64,000 nt of DNA from Orychophragmus violaceus (Eukaryota > Streptophyta > Magnoliopsida > Brassicales > Brassicaceae), in assembly GCA_030180135.1 (NCBI GenBank), contig CM058239.1, forward strand, positions 66,781,823 through 66,845,822, given 5' to 3'. Of this stretch, positions 34,979 to 45,206 are shown piece by piece. Position 1 is the first letter of the stretch; each line of letters starts with the position of its first letter. The notes under the pieces are model-generated. The model had not been told where the DNA came from. It was given only the letters and a program-made list of their open reading frames with translations, and did not search any database. Position numbers and translations under genes: made by a program.

Positions 34979-35618
34979 TGTTGGAATTGTGTCCAGTAAT
35001 CTCGGTACTGTCTCTAGAAAGTAAGAGTATGTCAATGATCAGACATAAGTCATATAATGCTGGGGGTCATGATGGCTTGCTAGAGTCCGCTCATGATCTA
35101 TAAGTCTTGGACTTATTGCCTTTATTATATGATCCCATATGGGTCACACGCCTAAGCTAACGGGAAAATACGAAGGAACGGTTTAGCAGAGGTACGGTAA
35201 AAGTGCTAGGCATTTACGGTACTTGGAGAGACTAAAGGGCCTGATTAAATCCAAGGGATTTAATCAGAACTGAGAATTGGGCCCAAAAGCCCATGAGAAC
35301 TAAAGGGAGTTTTAATGAATAAAACTTGACCTAAAAGTTCTCTAATTCTTCAGCTGATTTGCGCCACCCACAGCCTCTCTCTGCGCCTCCTCTCCTGCTC
35401 GGTCTAGCAGCCATTTCCTTGTGAAGCGTGTGTGAGCCTTTGGAGGATTCATCCCTCGGTGTATCTCTCTGATCTCTGACCTGTTCTATTCCTTCCGCTG
35501 CAACAAACAGGTAAAAGGTGAGATCATCTAATGTTTCTATTCAAGAGAACCTAGATCTGTATGTTTAGGTTGATATGAATCTGTGAATTGAATCAGGATC
35601 AACTAAACAGTTCCTACA
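34979..35618 (+). repeat. Copia 1 5' LTR
   Basis: 640 bp, TG...CA, ending immediately before TGGTATCAGAGCC. It shares the short block ATTATATGATCC..ATAGGGTCACAC with the Copia 2 LTR, showing the two families are related. Confidence 0.95.
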
Positions 35619-35619
35619 G

Positions 35620-37296
35620 TGGTATCAGAGCCATTGGTTCTTAGGATTTCTTGTTTTAGATTCATGTTTAGGTTGTTTAATCTGTTTAGAAGTGTTTTTG
35701 AATCAATTAATGATAAGATAAATCACTTAAGAAACTAATTTGAAACCTAAACACATTAAACGGATCGCAAAACATGCTATATGACATGTTTTTGTGATCG
35801 GCCGATGGCTTGAATGCATGGATCGATCTTGGATCGATCGCATGATCAGCCGATCGACCGTGAGCGTGGAATGGCCGATCGCTTGCGTGAGAGGATGAGC
35901 AAGCGATCATGTGGAACGATCGTGAGGCTCGGGATCGGGCGAGTTGATCGCATGGATCGATCATCGTGATCGACAGCATGGATCGGCTGTGATCGTCCGG
36001 TTGCCTCGTCGACCCGATCGAGAGAGTTGGACCGATCGGCTGATGCGATCACGCCGCGTCTCGGCAACTCTCGGTCATTCCCGTCCCGACCACGAGCCAA
36101 GCTCATCCCGACCGTAAAGTTTGCGGCCGTGACCTAATCGGCTCGTTTTAGGATTGTGTCTTCGGTTCGGTTTAAAATTTTAATTAAAATTTTATCGTCC
36201 TTGTTTAATAAACAGATTTAATAATTTTATTAAGTCTGGTTAAACCGGGATAAGAAATCCAATGTCGAAAGAAATATTGGATTTAGTGCCTAAACCAAGA
36301 ATTTCTAATTTGATTTGGTTGGACCAAATAAATTGAGAAATTCCGGTTTAGTAAATAACCGGTTGACAATTGTGGTCATCGTAGTAATTAAAATTTGGTT
36401 AGACCAATTTTGATGAACCAGACCGGTTATGTCAATTAATTGGACAATTGGGTCATGTCTTGGACATGGACCAATTCTTGGGCCTCGGGCCAAGAAGTTA
36501 AAACAATTGGGCCAATTATTTGAGTCTTTCTTCAGATTAATTTAAAATTTATTTTATAAAATTATAAAGTCGATTTTAAATTAAAGTTTCCGAAATTTTG
36601 AAATTAGAAAGTTTCTTAAAATAGAAGTTTTTGGATTTGCGGGTTTTGGATTTTAAGAAATTTCTAAAGTTAGAAAGTTTCCATTTTTAGAAAGTTTCCA
36701 ATTTTAGAAAGTTTCCAAAAATAGTAGGTTTCCAAAAATAGAAAGTTTCCCGAAATAGTAATCTTCTATTTTGGGAATGAAATTTTAATAAACCTACGAA
36801 CCTCAAATAATATCAAGCGTTGGATGTCTTGTCCAGGCTATGTCAGCTGTCGAAGCCCATTCAATTGTATTCATGGCCTTACAGTGTGAGGGTGTCTACT
36901 TTTGCGTGGATAAGACGGTTTGTGGTTCATAAATGTCATTGGGAGTCCCAGACATTAATGATTACATGACTGTATAGTCTGGTTTTCTTGACTAGGCCAT
37001 CGGGAGTCCCGGGCCTTGAGACATCAGAGTGGATTGGGCCTCGGGCCCAGATTCACAACCAGGAGTTATGTCACGGATATAATTAGCCGATATAGGGCTT
37101 ACCGATATAAGCTAAGGTTGGGTGACGGCCAGTGGCCCACTTTAATCTTAGTTATATGTGGATCTTGGAATCATTATATTCTATTGAGGGTAACTGATGT
37201 TATTGAATATAATGCGTGATTAATCATATTAAATTTAATACGAGATTAATCATATTGAACATATTAACTAAAATCCTTTTATCTTGTATTTCAGTT
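35620..37296 (+). promoter_or_regulatory. Copia 1 primer site and long leader with GATCG cluster
   Basis: TGGTATCAGAGCC (35620-35632) is complementary to initiator Met-tRNA. The 1.66-kb leader before the gag ATG has about fifteen GATCG words packed into 35796-36040, mostly as (G/C)GATCG(A/G/C). Later it contains repeated AGAAAGTTTCC units (about 36600-36760). The leader resembles that of Copia 2 in having CGATCG arrays though the surrounding sequence differs. Confidence 0.75.
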
Positions 37297-38307
37297 ATGA
37301 CTAGCACAAACAATCAAAACACTTTCTCGATCCGGTCTGTTCTTGAGAAGGACAAACTGAACGGATCAAATTTCTTGACTTGGTCGCGGAACCTGAGGCT
37401 AGTCCTCAGGCAGGAGAGAAAGGACTATGTTCTTGAGAGAGCTCTCCCCGTGAGGATCGGGTCCAATGCCTCCCATGCAGTATATAATGCTTGGAATAAG
37501 CATTATAATGATGCGGTAGATGTGCGTGATCTGATATTGGCTACCATGGACTCAGACTTGCGGGAGCAATATGAGAACATAGAGTCGCCAATAGAGATGA
37601 TCAACAGCCTGAAATTGAAATTTCAGGAGCAGATAAGAGTGGAGAGATACCGGTTGGTTAAGTCTCTCACTAGCTGCAAGCTACCAAATGATAATCCAGT
37701 GAGTCCTCATGTCAGTAAAATGATGGGTTACATTGATAACCTGAGGAAACTGGATTATCCAGTTAGCCAAGAGTTGGCAACTGACATCATTCTGCAGTCA
37801 CTGCCGTCAAGCTATGATAAGTTCAGAAGGAACTATATCAAGAAAGGCTTAACGAAGACGCTGACTGAACTGCATGATATGCTCAAGACAGTTGAGCCAA
37901 ACGTGAAGAGTACCCTGTACAATCTCATGAATGAGAAGGGTAGGCTTACTGCTGACAAGGGTGAAGACAAAGTTGTCCAGATTTTGAATCATGGCAAGCG
38001 TGTGTCTTCTGAGCCCGAGTCAGATACCTCTTGCGTTGGTAAGTGCTGCTACTGTAAGGAGACAGGGCATTGGAAGAGAAATTGCATTAAATTCATGGAA
38101 GATGATGAGGAGTTAAAGTCGATGTATGAGACTACTTCCTCAGGTATTCATGTTATTACTTCAAGTTCTACCTTAAAGGTATTGAATACTGGTTGTGGCA
38201 CTGATATTTCTGATAATATGCAGAGCCTAAGCAACAGTAGAACGTTGAAGGAAGGGCAAGTGAAACTACATGTCTGGAAGGAGCTTGGGATGCTGCCTCA
38301 GTCGTAG
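37297..38307 (+). CDS. Copia 1 gag (open), running into mutated protease
   Basis: The chosen ATG (37297) gives MTSTNNQNTFSIRSVLEKDK, aligned with the start of Copia 2 gag. The frame stays open about 336 codons to 38307. It includes LNGSNFLTWSRNLRLVLRQE and SQELATDIILQSLPSSYDKF (UBN2-type gag core), and a CCHC knuckle CCYCKETGHWKRNC near 38045-38090. At the protease the expected WVLDTGCGTH reads KVLNTGCGTD, so the catalytic Asp is Asn, and the frame then ends early. Gag is thus the only product likely to work. It would assemble particles and package RNA, with enzymes from an autonomous relative such as Copia 2. Confidence 0.8.
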   Translation: MTSTNNQNTFSIRSVLEKDKLNGSNFLTWSRNLRLVLRQERKDYVLERALPVRIGSNASHAVYNAWNKHYNDAVDVRDLILATMDSDLREQYENIESPIEMINSLKLKFQEQIRVERYRLVKSLTSCKLPNDNPVSPHVSKMMGYIDNLRKLDYPVSQELATDIILQSLPSSYDKFRRNYIKKGLTKTLTELHDMLKTVEPNVKSTLYNLMNEKGRLTADKGEDKVVQILNHGKRVSSEPESDTSCVGKCCYCKETGHWKRNCIKFMEDDEELKSMYETTSSGIHVITSSSTLKVLNTGCGTDISDNMQSLSNSRTLKEGQVKLHVWKELGMLPQS

Positions 38308-40860
38308 GGTTTTCACTTATAGATCCCTTTTAGGCTTGGTTTTGTATTAAGTAATTGCTACAATGTACCTGCTTTAAGCAGAATTGTCTTTCATTTTCTT
38401 GTAAGAATTTGAATGTTTTTCATTTTGATAAAAGACAAGTTTTGTTCTTTTGATCTTAATGAAATATTAATTGTAGCACCCTATTCATGGAATGGGTTTT
38501 ATATTTTAAACCAAAGAGTGCCTAAATGTAACATAAATACCGAATTGGTTTAAATCTAATGAATTAAACCTGATTTTTCTTGGCATAAAAGTCTTGGTCA
38601 CATAGAGTAAGTCGGATTCAGAAATCCCATAGTTATGGACTGTTGGGCTCATTTGATAAGATATCTTATGAGACTTGAATTCTGTTTACTGGACCAAAAG
38701 GAAAAGGGCCTATCTTAGCCGAGCTAGAGAAAGGCCCAAAAGCTTATTGGAACTGGAACATACTGATGTATGTGGCCCAATGAGCAGTAATGCCAGAGAA
38801 AATTTCCTGTACTTCATTGTCTCTACTGATTACTTCAGTGAGTGTGACTGTGTTCATTTGATGAGACACAAGTCGGAATTCTTTGACATGGTCGAAAGAG
38901 TTCCAGAATGAAATATAGGATCTGAGTGACAAAAGTATTAAGACTCTGGATTAAATCACGAGTGAGAATACTTAAGTCATTGATTGTGTGATCATCTTAA
39001 TAAAGTGTGAAATCGTTTCACAGCTCATTTCTCCTGAAAACCTGAAGGTGTTTCTGAGAGAAAGAATCAGATCTTATTAGAAATGATTAAAGATGAGTCA
39101 CACGAATCTTCCATGATATTATTAAAGAATAACGCTCTAAAATATCTAAGTTTACGCTGAAATAGTTCCACAAATATCAGTTGAAAGACACCACGTTAAT
39201 GTGGATTGAAATCGATCCAAATTTGTCTTTACTGAGTATTTGTAGTTGTGCTACTTCGCTGGTTGTCCTAGAGAAACTAAGGCTTGTTACTTTTACGTCC
39301 AATCTGTTTTCTAAGAAGGGAAGTTATTTTCCAAGAAGAACAGTGGGAGTAAAAGCATAACTCGAAGTTTTCTTAGGGAAACCAAGGCTCGGTACTTTTA
39401 CGACCATTATGTTTTCTAAGAAGGGAAATTACTTTCCAAGAAGAACAGTGGGAGTAAAAAGTATTTTTACGACCATTCTGTTTTCTAAGAAGGGAAGTTA
39501 CTTTCCAAGAAAAACAGTGGGAGTAAAAGTACAACTCGAAGAAATTCGAGAAATACAGGAGGCTGCTTAACCTATTGAGGGAGAGCAGCGGAAGGATTTA
39601 CAGATTTCTGTAGAATCTACACCTGTGGAGCCTGAAGTTCGCAGATATGAAAGAATCAGTCACTAATCCGAGAGTGAATTCTCGTCATTAGTTCAGCCTG
39701 ATGATCATTGAATGTTCGCATGATCTGATGATCATTGAAAGCGACGAATCTGCGAAATTCAAAGAAGCGAAAGTGAGCCCGGACTCCGAAAAAATTACAT
39801 TTTATGTAAGTTAGCTTCATCGATCCATTCATGGATGGAAGCAAACATATCGGAGTTGGAATCTTCGTTCTGTTGAAGTAGTCAAGGTTTTGACTTGAAC
39901 AGGAACGAAGCGGAACTGTGTGTTTACTAATAGATTAGTGGGAGCGATATTGCATTTCTCAAAGTGTATGTCGATGACATACTGATTCTCGGATATAACG
40001 TCCCAACGCTGTAGTCGGTAAAGGACTAGCTTGGGAGTTGGTTTAATGATTGACATGGGTAAAGCCACGTAGTTCTTGGATTTTGGATCTAAAGATAGAG
40101 ATCCAAAAGAGCTGGTAGGACAAAGTCAGGATTCTTAAATTGACAAAGTCCTACACATTTTGAGCAATCCAAGAAGGGTTTTATGCCAATGTCACATGGC
40201 ATTAAGTTAAGCAAGATACAGTATCCTACGATAACTGCTGAGCTTAAATGCATGGATAAGATTCCATATGCGTCGGCAATTGGATCTGTCATGTATGCCA
40301 TGAAACATACTTGTCTGATGTTGCTTTAATGTTAAGCAAGACAAACAAAGACCAGTCAAATCCAGCAAAGAATCAATTTTCCTAAAGTAAGTCCTAAAGT
40401 ATTTGAGGAATACTAAGGATAAGTTCTTGATTTACGGAGAAAGTGAGGTGCTATAAGTCGATAGAGTCTGAAAGGCAAGTTTCCAATAGACAAAGATGAT
40501 TTCCGATCACAGTCCGGTTATATCTTGTGTCTATCTGGCGGTGCAAGGCACTGTTGCAGACTCCATGACTTAAGCTGAATATTTCGCAACTTGGGAAGTG
40601 GCGAAAGAGGTTGTTTGGAAAGAAGAGTTCGTCACTGAACTTGATGTGATTTCCAGCATAGATGAGACTAGCTGCACATCAGAGGTCCAAACACCTTGAG
40701 GATAGGTATAACCTATTCCGTAAGATAAATGACAGAGAAGTTAAGTAGATCAGCAAGTTTCAATGAATGAGAACGTTGCTAATCTATTAACGAAGTCACT
40801 CCTTAGGCCTAAGCACGAGTCGCGGACTGTTGCTGTAGGATAAGTGAAATTAAGATGTAG
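38308..40860 (+). pseudogene. Copia 1 pol remnants (integrase, RT, RNase H)
   Basis: Only patches survive. HTDVCGPMSS and VHLMRHKSE near 38755-38880 come from the integrase core. The RT box VYVDDILILG is at 39964-39993, followed by weak KAEYFATWEVAKEVVW (RNase H, about 40570-40630). Nothing is open for more than about 80 codons, and large parts are missing compared with the intact order in Copia 2. The decay greatly exceeds what the identical LTRs would allow if it had arisen after insertion. Confidence 0.85.
39287..39531. repeat. triplicated segment inside Copia 1 pol
   Basis: A unit with TTTTACG(A/T)CCA, TGTTTTCTAAGAAGGGAA, TTCCAAGAA(G/A)AACAGTGGGAG occurs three times (about 39287-39390, 39391-39462, 39463-39531). 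Copia 2 has the equivalent sequence once, near 56980-57030, so this is a local expansion in Copia 1. Confidence 0.85.
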
Positions 40861-41717
40861 TCTTAATTTCAGTGGGAGTTATTAAAGGGCTTTATTTAGT
40901 TATTGGATATGTTCTTGAAATAACATTTAAAATCTTTAATGAAATTATTATTTCAAGATTATTTTAACTGTGATGAAATAATCGTTCCAAAGTGATATAA
41001 ACCATTTTATAGGTCATCGAAGTAAATGACTTGATCTTGAGTCATCGAAGTCATTTAGCTTGATCATGAGACCCTATATTTGATAAATGTTTTATATCAT
41101 CCTGTCCCTAGTCGAAGGTTGTTGAAATTGGAACACCAACAACCGTGTGAGACTGGATTGGTACGTGACTTATGACAAAGTCTCAGTGTGTCATAGATGC
41201 GCGGCATCAAAGTCAGTACATAGGTGTATGTTTGGGAACATACGACCGGACAAGACCCGCTTATAAGAACTCTTCAGGATATTTATATCTGTGTCATAAG
41301 AGATTCTTACTACGACTATAGAGTATAGTTCTTAGACCTGAGTTCGCATGCATGTGACTGCACATGGACTAATGCACTTTGATCATTGTCTAACGCTATC
41401 GTTCTGCGATAGTTATAAGGACCTTGTTTGGGTACATTATGAAATGAGTAGTTTACAGTGATGGAACAAGACGGAATTTGTCCCTCCAATATAAATGGAG
41501 TGAATATCTCTAGGCCAATCGGAGATTTGAATACTGGAAAATGCATGGCCATGCTCAAACGGACTGTCCCGAGTCGTTTGGATTGTCAGTATCGAATCAG
41601 AGTCCGATGAACAAGATTAGGCTTTATAAGGATGACACCAATCTTGCCTTATGACTAATCGAGATATTGAGACAAAAGGATTATGAATACAGAGAGATTC
41701 CAGTACAAGTGGGAGAT
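40861..41717 (+). promoter_or_regulatory. Copia 1 3' non-coding region and polypurine tract
   Basis: About 850 bp between the pol remnant and the 3' LTR has no coding potential. Yet it parallels the region at 58806-59625 in Copia 2: CTGTGTCATAAGAG, TACGACTATAGAGTATAGT, GAACAAGA.GGAATTTGTCC and AGGATGACACCAATCTTGCC are shared. It ends in GTACAAGTGGGAGAT, identical in both elements. Confidence 0.8.
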
Positions 41718-42357
41718 TGTTGGAATTGTGTCCAGTAATCTCGGTACTGTCTCTAGAAAGTAAGAGTATGTCAATGATCAGACATAAGTCATATAATGCT
41801 GGGGGTCATGATGGCTTGCTAGAGTCCGCTCATGATCTATAAGTCTTGGACTTATTGCCTTTATTATATGATCCCATATGGGTCACACGCCTAAGCTAAC
41901 GGGAAAATACGAAGGAACGGTTTAGCAGAGGTACGGTAAAAGTGCTAGGCATTTACGGTACTTGGAGAGACTAAAGGGCCTGATTAAATCCAAGGGATTT
42001 AATCAGAACTGAGAATTGGGCCCAAAAGCCCATGAGAACTAAAGGGAGTTTTAATGAATAAAACTTGACCTAAAAGTTCTCTAATTCTTCAGCTGATTTG
42101 CGCCACCCACAGCCTCTCTCTGCGCCTCCTCTCCTGCTCGGTCTAGCAGCCATTTCCTTGTGAAGCGTGTGTGAGCCTTTGGAGGATTCATCCCTCGGTG
42201 TATCTCTCTGATCTCTGACCTGTTCTATTCCTTCCGCTGCAACAAACAGGTAAAAGGTGAGATCATCTAATGTTTCTATTCAAGAGAACCTAGATCTGTA
42301 TGTTTAGGTTGATATGAATCTGTGAATTGAATCAGGATCAACTAAACAGTTCCTACA
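41718..42357 (+). repeat. Copia 1 3' LTR
   Basis: 640 bp, apparently identical to the 5' LTR, preceded by the purine-rich GTACAAGTGGGAGAT (41703-41717) and followed by the target duplication GCTCG. Confidence 0.95.
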
Positions 42358-42362
42358 GCTCG

Positions 42363-43285
42363 CACATCCCTACACAGCCGCGTCTGTGGCCCAAGCTTTT
42401 CTGGACAATGTATTCAAGCTTCACGGCTTGCCTCGTTCCATTGTGAGTGACAGGGATGCCATCTTCTTAAGTGATTTCTGGACCGAGCTTTTCAGCTTGC
42501 AGGGAGTCGCCTTAAATCTCTCCAGTGCGTATCATCCACAAACTTATGGCCAGACGGAGGTGGTAAATAGATGTTTGGAGACCTATTTGAGATCCATGTG
42601 CAGTGATCGACCTCACTTATGGAGTAAATGGTTACCACTTGCTGAGTTTTGGTACAATACCAACTTTCACTCATCAATACAGATGACACCTCAATGGGCA
42701 GCTACCTCCGGTACATTTACCATATCTACCCGGCGAGGCAAAGGTGGTTGTAGTCGCTAAGTCACTACAGGAACGAGAAGACATGATTTTAATCTTGAAA
42801 TTTCACCTTCTCCGCGCACATCACACGATGCGATTGATGGCCGATCAAAATCGCACTGATCGTACCATTGAGCTCGGGGATTATGTCTACGTCAAACTAC
42901 AACCATATCGACAACAATCGGTGGTAGTACATTCGAACCAGAAGCTCTCTCCAAAGTATTTTGGGCCATACAAAGTGCTTGATCGGATCGGTAAGGTTGC
43001 TTATAAGCTCGAGCTACCACAGTCTTCACAAATCCATCCGGTCTTCCATGTGTCTCAGCTCAAACTGCGTATCCGCAATGGTTCGATTTCGACTCAGCTC
43101 CCAACTGTCGCCCATGATGTCCTGCGTCATGAACTGGTTCGTGTGTTGGAAAGAAAAATGGTCCAGCGCCAGGGTAAGGCCGTAACAAAGGTGCTCGTAC
43201 AATGGTCCGATCAACCAGTGGAAGAGGCTACGTGGGAGTTCATATTCGATCTGACAAGAAGGTTTCCTTCCTTTAAACCTTGAGG
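42363..43285 (+). pseudogene. Gypsy chromovirus integrase 3' part and chromodomain
   Basis: After the Copia insertion the integrase core resumes with LPRSIVSDRDAIFLSDFW and SAYHPQTYGQTEVVNRCLE, which carry the second Asp and the Glu of the D,D,E triad. A frame change near 42700-42744 follows. The C-terminal part contains LGDYVYVKLQPYRQ, YFGPYKVLDRIGKVAYKLEL and HPVFHVSQLK (GPY/F module). A chromodomain-like end follows (RVLERKM, TKVLVQWSDQPVEEATWEF), ending at TGA near 43283. Chromodomains steer integration to heterochromatin in chromoviruses, fitting the setting here. Confidence 0.9.
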
Positions 43286-43312
43286 ACAAGGTTTTTTGGA
43301 GCAGGGGGGATT

Positions 43313-43653
43313 TGATATAGGGAATTGATGTTCGGTTTGTGTTTTGGTTTTGGTGTTACGGTTTGATTATTTCTATTTCGGTTTTGGTGTTTACGGTTTG
43401 CTAGCTTAACTGGCGAACCTTTAGGGTTTTAGGAGTTGTTATATAAAGATTGTAACAACTTAACGTGATCAATAAGAAAATCTATTGACAATATTCATCT
43501 CTACATCTTATCTTCTCTACAAATCAATTGTGAGTGCTCTTGTGCTTGAAAGTTCATACGTTCCTTTGCATTAAGAGGTCGAAATCTGTGTTTTAGGAAC
43601 ACTGGTTTCTTGGTTACTTGATTCATAAGTTACTGATAAACTTTTCGTTATCA
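43313..43653 (+). repeat. Gypsy chromovirus 3' LTR
   Basis: The 341-bp LTR runs from TGATATAGGGAATTG to TTTTCGTTATCA. It is preceded by a polypurine tract (GGAGCAGGGGGGAT, about 43299-43312). It gives the uninterrupted version of the 5' LTR, in which TTTACGGTTTGCTAGC was the target of the gag-only element. Confidence 0.9.
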
Positions 43654-44214
43654 CAATATTTCCTTTTCTATGGCGAAAGAAACGAAACTATAGATCATAT
43701 ATTCTCCGCTTGCCCATTTTCTTTCAGCATATGGAACTGAATCAGCTCGGGTTTGATTTTGTCAAATCTAGACTGGGAAATCACGCTCAAGTCAATCTCT
43801 TCCAATAGACGGAAGCAACCTGATGCTTTACTTCTGAAGCTGGCTCTTGAAACAACAATCTATAGTGGGTGGCGTGAAAGCAACAATCGCTGACACAACC
43901 GACCAGCAAAATGCCTCTTGCACAAGAAATCTTCAGTATTATTGATCTCAGAATTAGGTCGATGACCCTAATTCCTCCAGACGATCGCGAGACTATTAGA
44001 CAGAGATGGTCGACAGCAGCTACTCCTCCCGTTCCCTCGGGTCTCAGTGGTTACGGATAGAATTCTAGTAGGTTCAATCAGTTCAAGCCTCCTTTGGAGC
44101 AGCTCATCTGTTTTTATATTCCAATTTTTTATTTCAATTTCTCAGCTGGAAAGAACAATCCTTAATGTTATTCACTCTTTTTATGATCAATAAATTTAAC
44201 ATTTAAAAAAAAAA
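43654..44214 (+). pseudogene. LINE C-terminal part (zf-RVT region) and A-tail
   Basis: Directly after the Gypsy duplication, a frame reads FYGERNETIDHIFSACPFSF. This is the reverse-transcriptase zinc-binding motif found at the C-terminus of plant L1 LINEs, and continues what stops at 25843. Further stretches run to about 44160, then ATTTAAAAAAAAAA at 44201-44214. Stops are present. It confirms that the Gypsy element landed in a LINE. Confidence 0.85.
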
Positions 44215-44338
44215 GTTAAGTTTCCCAAAATCACAAGTTTGAGAGGATGCCTCTCTCTCTCTATTTTATTGTTTATTATTTATATAAAATATGAAAATGA
44301 TTTCTAAATATGCACGTATAATCTAAACTGATAAAAAA

Positions 44339-45155
44339 TCTTATATAATATAGTAAGATTCTCCTAACACAAATTATGAGAAGTTGTCATGTCTCACCTA
44401 AGTTTTTAATGTTTATTTTTATTTTAATCTCTAACAATTAATGTACTTATTTATTTCTTACTCATTAACTTATTTTTCAAGATAATATATTACATGTTGA
44501 CCATAATTAAGATAAGATCTCAGTGAAGATAATTTTAAAGATATTTTCTAATATAATATAGTAAGTTTTGTGAAACGTATATTCTTCTAATCTGACATAG
44601 TAATATTTTATGTTTTCTTCCACATATTCCACTTCATTTTTATTAATTTTTATATCTTGATTTTTACTAAAAATAGAAATAGAGTTTGTTTGTTATTATT
44701 AGTTTTAGATATATAGTTAAATAAGAAGTATGATCTAGAAAATAAGAATGTAATAAGATTTTGTATTCAAGCTTTTATAACCAATCAATTAATATATTAT
44801 AATTTTTTTTTTACTTTTCCACTTTAAAAAATAATTAACATAATTAGTTAGTTCCAAATTTTAATACTAAAAGAATACAAAACAAGATAATTTTTTCAAA
44901 AGATCGAGATAATTAAAGTCAAATTCGTTTAAAACATTATAAAATATATAATTATATTTTTTAAATACCAAAACTAAGAATATTATATCTATTTTATTTT
45001 ATTAAAATAATTCTCTTAGTAAAAAAAGTATATATTTTTTATAGCAACAAATCTTATTAGTTTAACTATAATTAATCGATTGGAAATATATTAGCTATAT
45101 TTTATATTTATCTATATTAATCTCTAATCCACGCAACACGTGGAAATATCCCTAG
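44339..45155 (+). mobile_element. short non-autonomous Helitron
   Basis: The 5' end A|TCTTATATAATATAGTAAG at 44339 and the 3' end with hairpin CCACGcaacaCGTGG (about 45129-45143), followed by CTAG (45152-45155) and host T, fit Helitron rules (A|TC...CTRR|T, hairpin about 10 bp before the end). It is 817 bp, AT-rich, with no coding sequence. Inner words ATAATATAGTAAG recur. The 3' end is firm; the 5' end is the best candidate by motif. Confidence 0.65.
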
Positions 45156-45206
45156 TTAAACTATAAATTGATCATACATAAAGTTTCCGAACAAAACAGA
45201 AATTAT

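Larger units (their letters stand above)
34979..42357 (+). mobile_element. Copia element 1 (identical LTRs, intact gag, ruined pol)
   Basis: LTRs of 640 bp at 34979-35618 and 41718-42357 begin TGTTGGAATTGTGTCC and end CAGTTCCTACA. Read side by side I find no difference. GCTCG flanks both sides (34974-34978 and 42358-42362). Primer site (35620-35632), a long leader, an intact gag frame and a purine tract (41703-41717) are present. The pol region is heavily decayed. It lies inside the Gypsy integrase. Confidence 0.95.
25844..43653 (+). mobile_element. Ty3/Gypsy chromovirus (Tekay/Del-like) with two nested insertions
   Basis: The 5' LTR (25844-25944 plus 31183-31436) and 3' LTR (43313-43653) share TGATATA.GGAATTGAT at the start and CTTTTCGTTATCA at the end. 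Between them lie a primer-binding site, gag, protease, RT, RNase H, integrase and a C-terminal chromodomain, in Ty3/Gypsy order. Flanks CAACA and CAATA are a near 5-bp duplication with one mismatch. A gag-only element sits in the 5' LTR and a Copia element in the integrase. About seven substitutions plus a 13-bp indel separate the LTRs by eye. Confidence 0.9.
22683..44214 (+). mobile_element. L1-type LINE, 5'-truncated, split by nested LTR elements
   Basis: Coding remnants of an L1-type non-LTR retrotransposon run from about 22683 to 25843. They resume at 43654 and end in an A-run at 44205-44214 that marks the 3' tail. Between them lies a 17.8-kb Ty3/Gypsy element with further insertions. The reading frame logic continues across the gap into the C-terminal zinc-binding zf-RVT region. 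The 5' end begins inside the endonuclease, so the copy is 5'-truncated. No clear target-site duplication was found. Confidence 0.85.

Noticed and set aside
35796..36040. CRISPR-like or satellite array
   Set aside because: GATCG words have irregular spacing and no constant repeat-spacer structure. It is a eukaryotic retroelement leader.
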